This document shows, piece after piece, positions 57,721 to 64,000 of a DNA stretch of 64,000 bases. The stretch spans positions 62,001-126,000 of the forward strand of contig JABANP010000012.1 of the NCBI GenBank assembly GCA_013115135.1, read 5' to 3'. The notes beneath the pieces are model-generated. The model was not told where the DNA came from. It searched no databases and saw only the letters and a program-made list of their open reading frames with translations. This DNA comes from Perkinsus olseni (Eukaryota; Perkinsozoa; Perkinsida; Perkinsidae). The first letter of the stretch is position 1. Each line of letters starts with the position of its first letter. The translations under genes and the position numbers were made by a program.

Positions 57721-58829
57721 GCCATCCAGCTCAGGGCTTGCTCTTCGACCAGAAATGCATCAGACACTGTCCTCATTTCCGTGGCGGATAAGGCATTAGC
57801 TCTTCGGCTTTCACTGTAACATTCATTGGCGACCACACTGATGACTCGGTCATCAGCGACGGACGATTGGGCTTCTGTATCCTCAACTTTGTGCACCACT
57901 CCTAATGTGTGGGCCGCACAGTGCCATAGAAACTGTGTCCCAGGGGCACCGCCCCTACCACATCATCACCCAGGGACACACCTATCATCCGGCCATGCCT
58001 CTAACTCAGAATATCCGAATGGTCTGACTCGGAGGTTCTGAGGTATGCTCTGCTGGATGACATCACCGAGAAGGCCGAATTACCCGCCGTGTTGGCCCGG
58101 GAGCCTCCTCCGTCACCGCGAGAGGCATCAATCCATATGCTCAGTGATTTTCAGAACTTCTGAGTATTCCGACGAAGCTGGTTGAACCAACTTCACCATT
58201 ATTCATTGCTCGACTCGTGCTTCAATAGCAGGATGGAAGAGGATGGCCCATTCCGTGACTGTCGATTCCCCATGGAGGGGACCCCGAAAATACGGAAAGG
58301 GTTACGTTAGGAAAGAGCGGCGCGAATGCAAAAATCTCGACTCTGCTGTTGGTCAGTTTGTGGGTACTGGGTAATGTAAGATTCTGACCGTCAAAATTTG
58401 TCGGTCGCCGATCGTCTAACGGATGGCCGGGTTCATGAAGCCCAGGGTTCGCATTTACGGCATGTCTATCCGAGATGCCCAAGCTAGACTGTCTAACTTA
58501 GACAGAACTCCGCACGAAGGCGGTATGGGTCCGCACAACGACGAGCGGCGATGAGCTCAAGCATGAGCATGATACACATGTTCAACAACGAGTCATCATA
58601 TCCAACGTTCCAAAACACTTCTTGAGAAGCTTCTCTGCCAGCAAAAACGAGATACAACTTTCAACATGGACATCAATGGAACTTCTTATCCCGAGGTATG
58701 CTACTCCCGGGACATCATTCTCGAATACCGAGCTTGAATAACGCGGCTTCGTCACCCTGATCAATGACGCCAAAGACGTCCCGTCGTATCGAGGAATCCA
58801 CCATTTCAGCTTAAATCCACATTCTCTCA

Positions 58830-59711
58830 ATGAGCCTCCGCCTAACTGGTCTGTACTTCATCTTCATTGTCGCTCAGTGCGGCCCTGAGGTCTTCCGCGG
58901 TGACAATGAGGATCCTTCTGGTGGACTGGGATCTCCCGTCGATAAAACCTACACATTTCACTCCTCGTCCAGTGGCGAGCCAGATATCCTGGAATTCAAG
59001 TTTACTCGCAAGCAGCGCGGGAGAGTTTACATAACTCCCTATAAAGGCCACTTACGTAAAGGTGAATATGAGTGTGGATATGAGCTCCAGCAGAGTACTG
59101 GTTCACCACGATTTGCCGTGACGCTGAGCTCTACATGCCACCAAATCGTGGAGGATTCTGCCGGTTATTATGATAAGTTTTTCCTCAGCGATTGCTATAT
59201 AGAGAACGGATATGAGTATCTCCATGTTCCAACCGCTACTACTGGATATGATATTTATCGATACAATGTTGCTCCCACAACAACTAATGCTCCTACAACC
59301 AGAACCACAACTACAACTACCACTACGACAACTACTACTACACCCTGTGCCACCACTACTACACCCTGTGTCACCACTACTACACCCTGCTTCACCACTA
59401 CTACACCCTGTGCCACCACTACTACACCCTGTGTCACCACTACTACACCCTGCTTCACCACTACTACCCCCTGCTCCACCACCACTACTACACCCTGTGC
59501 CACCACTACTACACCCTGCTTCACCACTACTACACCCTGTGCCACCACTACTACACCCTGTGTCACCACTACTACACCCTGCTTCACCACTACTACCCCC
59601 TGCTCCACCACCACTACTACACCCTGCTTCACCACTACTACACTCTGTGCCACCACTACTACACCCTGCGCTGCCGGTATTGCGGACAGTACTATCGCTA
59701 CTACGCTCTAG
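58830..59711 (+). CDS. Family A secreted protein with Thr-Cys mucin-like tail
   Basis: A 293-residue ORF. The signal peptide and four-Cys family A domain (to about residue 145) are followed by TTTNAPTTRTTTTTT, then about 20 units of (T)TTTTPC followed by A, V, F or S, and a short end GIADSTIATTL. The tail adds about 20 Cys in regular spacing, unlike the KAPTTT tail of the paralogue, although both start with the same TTTNAPTTR linker. The repeats have 18-bp units organised in larger blocks (A-V-F-A-V-F-S), pointing to unequal exchange. Possibly a cross-linked, glycosylated wall or surface protein. Confidence 0.8.
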   Translation: MSLRLTGLYFIFIVAQCGPEVFRGDNEDPSGGLGSPVDKTYTFHSSSSGEPDILEFKFTRKQRGRVYITPYKGHLRKGEYECGYELQQSTGSPRFAVTLSSTCHQIVEDSAGYYDKFFLSDCYIENGYEYLHVPTATTGYDIYRYNVAPTTTNAPTTRTTTTTTTTTTTTTPCATTTTPCVTTTTPCFTTTTPCATTTTPCVTTTTPCFTTTTPCSTTTTTPCATTTTPCFTTTTPCATTTTPCVTTTTPCFTTTTPCSTTTTTPCFTTTTLCATTTTPCAAGIADSTIATTL

Positions 59712-60031
59712 TTTCAAGATACCTCCACTTCGAGCACGACCAATAGAGGCGACTGTGAGGCTGTGGACGCTGAGCGTGAGTCACACTATAAGCGAAGCTC
59801 CTACCAGTATTGCATCCAACATCAAATCTGTAATGTGAACAGCATACCTTGTTCCTGTATGACTCTAATAACAATACGCGAACTGATGATCAACTGTTGA
59901 TCCATTGCATATAGCGTTTGAGGTTCTTGCGATAGAAGTTATAGGCTCCTTCCAGATTGCCCTGTCGTGTTCTGTTCAGTGCCAGGGATCTACGTAGCAG
60001 ACAGGGCGTTATGCGGGCGCTCACGAGGACG

Positions 60032-60053
60032 ACCAAGTTGGTCGGACCAACTA
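60032..60053. repeat. 14-bp scar, unit CGACCAAC
   Basis: CGACCAA, GTTGGTCG, GACCAAC, all perfect. Confidence 0.88.
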
Positions 60054-60108
60054 CTGTGAGTAGCGCCATATTCATAGCGTTCGTTCGGGGCGTTGATGTT
60101 CCGTACCC

Positions 60109-60151
60109 GTGCGTCCATCTGGACCAGATGGACGCACCAGATGATCTGGTG
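60109..60151. repeat. Long scar, unit CATCTGGT
   Basis: Left palindrome 14+1+14 bp centred at 60123. Right palindrome 8+1+8 bp centred at 60143, overlapping the left one by three bases. Both derive from one word CATCTGGT. Confidence 0.88.
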
Positions 60152-61690
60152 AATTGTTCGCCCTCGACGGTTTTTTCTCTCGAGGAGTCCTACCAAACCC
60201 ATGCTCTCTGGCTTGAGTTGTGAAGCCCTCCGGATTCGGTTTGCAGGTGAAGCTACCACAGTGGTCGGTCTCGAGGGTCTGCTCGCCGGCTGACCTTCTC
60301 CGTCAGTCCGATTGACTTTTAAAGAAGTGGAGAGTAGTGGAGACACGATGGTACAATTTCCATTTGCATTGTGGCAGGAGCACAAAGACTGAAGACTTCA
60401 AATGTTTGCGCTATTATGTAATACTAGCCCAGGATGGAGTATTGCTGCTCCTCGCCCAGGACTCGCTCACAACCATCCCCACATACCCCAGTCTACAGTG
60501 TTACCTACACATGAAAACACAAATAGATGTAACCTATTTTCATCTACTACGAGTGTTCTTAGGTGTATAACCCTGCTCGGAGGGTACCTCGGGCCGGTGA
60601 TCAAGCTCTGAAGCTTGTTTTCAAGGTTGAAGCCATTGCCTTTGGAGACTAGAGTGTTTGTGATCATCACAATGTGATGGGAAAAGGAATCACCGATTCA
60701 GTATGACAATATCGCTCAAGACCTGCTCAGTAGGAGGTATGTTCGATTAAATCTATATTGAACCTACTCATGTTGTGGCAGTCGTTTCGGTGTACCGTAC
60801 ACCGTGTGCGCTATGCTCGTCACAAGCGCTTACCCTTCGCGTCTTGAGTTGATAATGTGACGGCTGCAAAAGAGTCTGTTATGTAAAAAACAAACTTTGT
60901 TACCGAAGCTCCATTGCCCTCATTTGTTGTGCTCCTTACAGTACCGCATAGTCAATTACGCCTGAACCTAATTATCCGTCCTTTCCTCAACGCGGGACCG
61001 AATCCATACCCCGGAATTTTGGCGAGATGAGATTTCTCGAGAATAAGGAAATCGGCCGAAAGCCTTATTCTCTCCCATTCTCGTTCTCGCGAGATTTCGC
61101 GGGATTTCACGAGATCTCGCAGATCCTCAGGATAACGGCAAAGACGAAGGATTTCTGTGTTCTGCATTCGCTTCGCTGGCGCCTTCGCAATGCGCCGCCA
61201 CTTTCGCAGCAGGACGAAAACAAGTAGCGACACCTTAGGAGACTAACCCAAGATTGACGTCCTCTATTCAAGGAGAAACTCTGCTCGGGATATTGGAGTC
61301 AGCACTCTGATCTATCGGCGACCAAGGAGCTGCCGAGGAACTATGTGGCGGAAAACTGTGCAATAGAGTGGGAGTCGGGGCGGAACAGCAAGTCTAATCC
61401 AGAGGGTTGTTGTTGTGATTATAGTCCGATGCCTGCTTTAGGCTTGATCAGACTTCATTCATACCGCTGCAGATTTCCTCGACATAGTGCATAACCTTCG
61501 AGTAGAGCTCGGAAATCAAAGCGTGCCACTAGTCGTTCGCCAAATATGATAGTATATGTAGCTCTCTCTCCTCACACCGAATGACAATTCAATAGCGACA
61601 CTATAAGTGGGAGAAGTGCAAAGCATACGACGAAAAATAGGAGTGGTATGCACTAGTAATAGTTCAGGGTAACAAAAGTACAATGATAAT
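60152..61690. other. No gene recognised
   Basis: Includes the second part of the flank shared with 48.75-48.97 kb (60755-60990). Otherwise short ORFs only. Confidence 0.35.
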
Positions 61691-61699
61691 AAAATATAC

Positions 61700-61860
61700 C
61701 GTATCTTATTTGTCTTTTTTTGGTTATTTTCCTTTTCTTTTTTCCCTTTTTTTCCTTTTTTCCTTGTTTTTTCTTTTCCTTTTCTTTTTTTCATTCTTTT
61801 CTTTTCATAATTCTCTTCTTTTTTTATTCCTTTCTTTTTTTCTTTTTGAAGCAGAGCAAA
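61700..61860. repeat. Polypyrimidine/polypurine tract (LINE tail)
   Basis: About 150 bp almost purely T and C on the plus strand. It immediately follows the end of the LINE reading on the minus strand, where it is A/G-rich, so it is probably the element's 3' tail. Confidence 0.75.
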
Positions 61861-63419
61861 ACACGGAAGACAAAGCACGGACGCCCAGCCGTCGATTATG
61901 CGGCTTGGGGATCCGTCACTCCCACGCTAAGCAGCCGCTCGAGGGTCTTCATTCTCTCCTTGCTGATGCTGAACTGGCCAAGAGAACCGTTGGCATGCAC
62001 CCACTGCGGCCTAACAACCCCCGGGCATCGCATTGCCCTGTGTCTGGGTGTCTCGGCCTCTCGCAAGCTGGCACTTCTGACAATATGGGTCCGAGGCTCT
62101 GTCGATACGGTGCACGTATCCTCTGTAGTGTCTTTCATGCCCGATGACCAGACCGGCGAGCTTCGGTCCAGCGGCGATGTGATCTTGGACGACTCTCCTC
62201 TGGCGCTGGGGTCCCAACAACGCGCGAAGCCTGTCGTTCAGCTGCCTTACCCGATCAGCACACTCCCTCTCGGATGCTCTCTTCAGTAGTGAAGCGGCTT
62301 CACTGAACCCGTGTGGGCCCTTGGAGCCGGACAGCTCACGCTAACTCCATGGTGCCTTGCATCGTTGGCCCTTTTGTCCACAAGATCGTTCGGGGCTATC
62401 GACCCCGTGTGACTCGGGATCCATGCCAGGCGCACCTTATAACCCAGCTGATATATAAGGGTCCTCACGCGGCCAAGCGTCTCGCTCCAGGGTTGTCCCG
62501 CACGTAGCATCTGTAGGCACACTAGGGAGTCTGAGTAGAGCGTTGCCTTCTCGACTCCTTCCATTCTTGCAAGGTGCGTGAGTGCTCTCTCGATCGCTAG
62601 TATCTCAGCTTGCCCTATTACGGCATAAGCTGGCAATTCGAATAGCCCTTCAGCGGACGGTTCCCTCTCGCGAGGTCTTAGGAACACGTACGCTGCTCCT
62701 ACCGTCACGTCTTGGTCATAGCCTTCTTCGCCGTCCCTCCGGGAGCGATCTGTATAGACGGCGAGTTCTTCTTCGTCCCGGTCTCTCCAAGCTGCGATCG
62801 CCTCATCTTTCGACGCTGCAATGCTTATGCTTCCATCCGGCGTGATTCTCTCCGCTTCCGTTCATCCATACTCTCTCGGGCTCGCATCCCGTCGTCACTC
62901 TGTCGGTCATGATGGCCTCCCATTTGCGGCGCAGGGCTTTCCGTGCCCTTCTCTGCAGCATAAGAGTTGACAGGCAGTCTATCGGCCCGCCGTCGGCGCC
63001 TCTGTTGTGAGTTGAGATAAGGATCATACGGTCAATGAGGCGAGCGGACAGGGGTTGCTCACCCATGAGAATCTCAATCGCTGCCTTTGGTGAGCTTTTT
63101 GGTAGTCGTAGGCCCATCCTGAGGAAGGACCGGTAGGCTCCGTCGATCTGCTCCCTAGTCCTTTTTATTTGCCAAGGCCAGCCCCCATACGGCTAATCCA
63201 TACTCCATGATCGGCTGCCACACTGCCTGAGCCGCTCTCTCGATTGCCGATGGCGTGAGTCCGTACGTTCTCCTCACGTAACGGGTAGGCCCTACATTTG
63301 GCGATCTTGGCCATGACGTGTTGATTAAAGGTGAGAGACCTAGCTATCATTATACCAAGCACTTTTCTCATCGTCGCTCTAAAAGAATCGCCGTAATAAC
63401 CGTTCCAGGGTGGCTGGAA

Positions 63420-63441
63420 ATGGGGAGTCCCCATTGGGGAC
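63420..63441. repeat. 14-bp scar, unit ATGGGGAC
   Basis: ATGGGGA, GTCCCCAT, TGGGGAC, all perfect, within the LINE remnant. The following 100 bp has further GGGGAA/TTCCCC palindromes. Confidence 0.88.
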
Positions 63442-64000
63442 TTATTCCCATAGTTCCCGGGAATATTCCCGGGGAACTTCCCCGGGTTTCCCCGGGGGAA
63501 GGGGAGAAAGGAATTATTTCGGGGAATAATATCTGCCTTTTCGGGAATTATACAAATTATGTATGAGATATCGACGAACCTGTATTTCTGAGTGACTCCT
63601 GCCTTTGTTGCTATCATGTTCATATAAAACGCCTCCGCTACGATGAAAACGTGCCTCACCGGTCCAACCGGTTGTGCCGATGATGATAAGAGGCTAGATA
63701 GCGGAGTGGCATACTAGGGGCCCCAGTACTTGCGCTCTTCGATGAGCGCACCCCCGAACGAGTGAATCGTGGAAAATGACAGGGCTCAAGGTCATTACAC
63801 TAATTTTCTCTGGCCTAGCGGACAAGAGGGCTGCCAGAAGGGTTCCTCAGCGTTTTCCGGGCTTTGATTTTGGGTTTTCGTGGGCGAAGGGCGATTTTTA
63901 TGATAGTTCCCCAAATGAGGTCCATTCGTCCCTTTCCACGCCGGCCATTATTCCCGGGAACTAAAACGGGAATTATTGGGCAAGGGAAGAATGATTCTTC

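Larger units (their letters stand above)
61690..63660 (-). mobile_element. LINE (non-LTR retrotransposon) 3' half, decayed
   Basis: On the minus strand, in order: end of reverse transcriptase (VLGIMIARSLTFNQHVMAKI; YGLTPSAIERAAQAVWQPIM; EYGLAVWGLALANKK), a connector (IDGAYRSFLRMGLRLPKSSP), and RNase H (62708-62283: AEILAIERALTHLARM; ATLYSDSLVCLQML; RLAWIPSHTG; NDLVDKRANDA). Then comes a Cys-rich end (PYCQKCQLA) reaching about 61900, and an A/G-rich tail to about 61700. Several single-base frameshifts break it, and a scar with unit ATGGGGAC (63420-63441) sits in its RT part. RNase H placed after RT marks I- or jockey-related clades. The 5' part is outside or lost. Confidence 0.8.

Noticed and set aside
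58431..58480. tRNA-like stretch near GGGTTCATGAAGCCC
   Set aside because: The anticodon stem has the wrong loop size and the T-arm and acceptor stem do not pair.
59255..59717. Minus-strand Ser/Gly/Cys-rich and Val-rich ORFs
   Set aside because: Shadows of the TTTTPC repeat tail of 58830-59711.

Overview
The window looks like nuclear DNA of a protist. My best guess is a perkinsozoan alveolate (Perkinsus or a close relative). This is inference from short GT-AG introns (40 to about 110 nt), multi-exon genes packed on both strands, duplicated secreted subtilisins of the kind described in Perkinsus, and families of small secreted proteins. There are no ribosome binding sites or operons, so it is not bacterial. 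Exon joins given here were made by eye from splice sites and reading phase.

Layout. (1) 1-16.3 kb is ordinary gene space: the end of an unknown gene, a secreted protein of unknown family (1137-2238), an alpha-helical protein (2660-4588, minus), a leucine-rich-repeat protein (4931-7447, minus), a Tyr/Pro/Ser-rich protein (8.6-9.9 kb, minus), a RING finger (10.5-10.7 kb, minus), several partial exons, and a PGAP1-like GPI inositol-deacylase (13.2-16.3 kb, minus). (2) 16.3-21.8 kb has no gene I recognise; from 17.9 kb it is dense in short odd-length palindromes. (3) 21.9-31.1 kb carries a 2.5-kb direct duplication, plus one member of a small secreted-protein family broken differently in each copy. 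(4) 31.4-43.6 kb is a large imperfect inverted duplication whose centre holds a gag-protease retroelement and a Mutator-like (MULE) transposase; a third, direct copy follows. (5) 43.6-54.2 kb is a second direct duplication with one intact and one broken subtilisin, two secreted-family genes and GTAC-rich 15-bp minisatellites. (6) 54.2-61 kb holds two more secreted-family genes, one with a long Thr-Cys mucin-like tail. (7) 61.7-63.7 kb is a decayed LINE on the minus strand.

Main discovery. Across 18-63 kb there are at least 40 scars with one geometry. An 8-bp word T is replaced by T without its last base, then the full reverse complement of T, then T without its first base, which adds exactly 14 bp. 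About ten scars are proved by an unscarred paralogue inside the same window. Others cut reading frames that rejoin when the extra bases are discounted: the MULE transposase, the gag-protease element and a secreted-protein pseudogene. Longer versions have two separate one-base-centre palindromes that still share one 8-bp T. This is what is expected if a cut-and-paste element with an 8-bp target duplication leaves the donor through flanking-end hairpins (hAT, MULE and V(D)J chemistry) and the opened hairpins anneal through their P-nucleotide overhangs. I saw none in the conserved gene block (1-17.9 kb).
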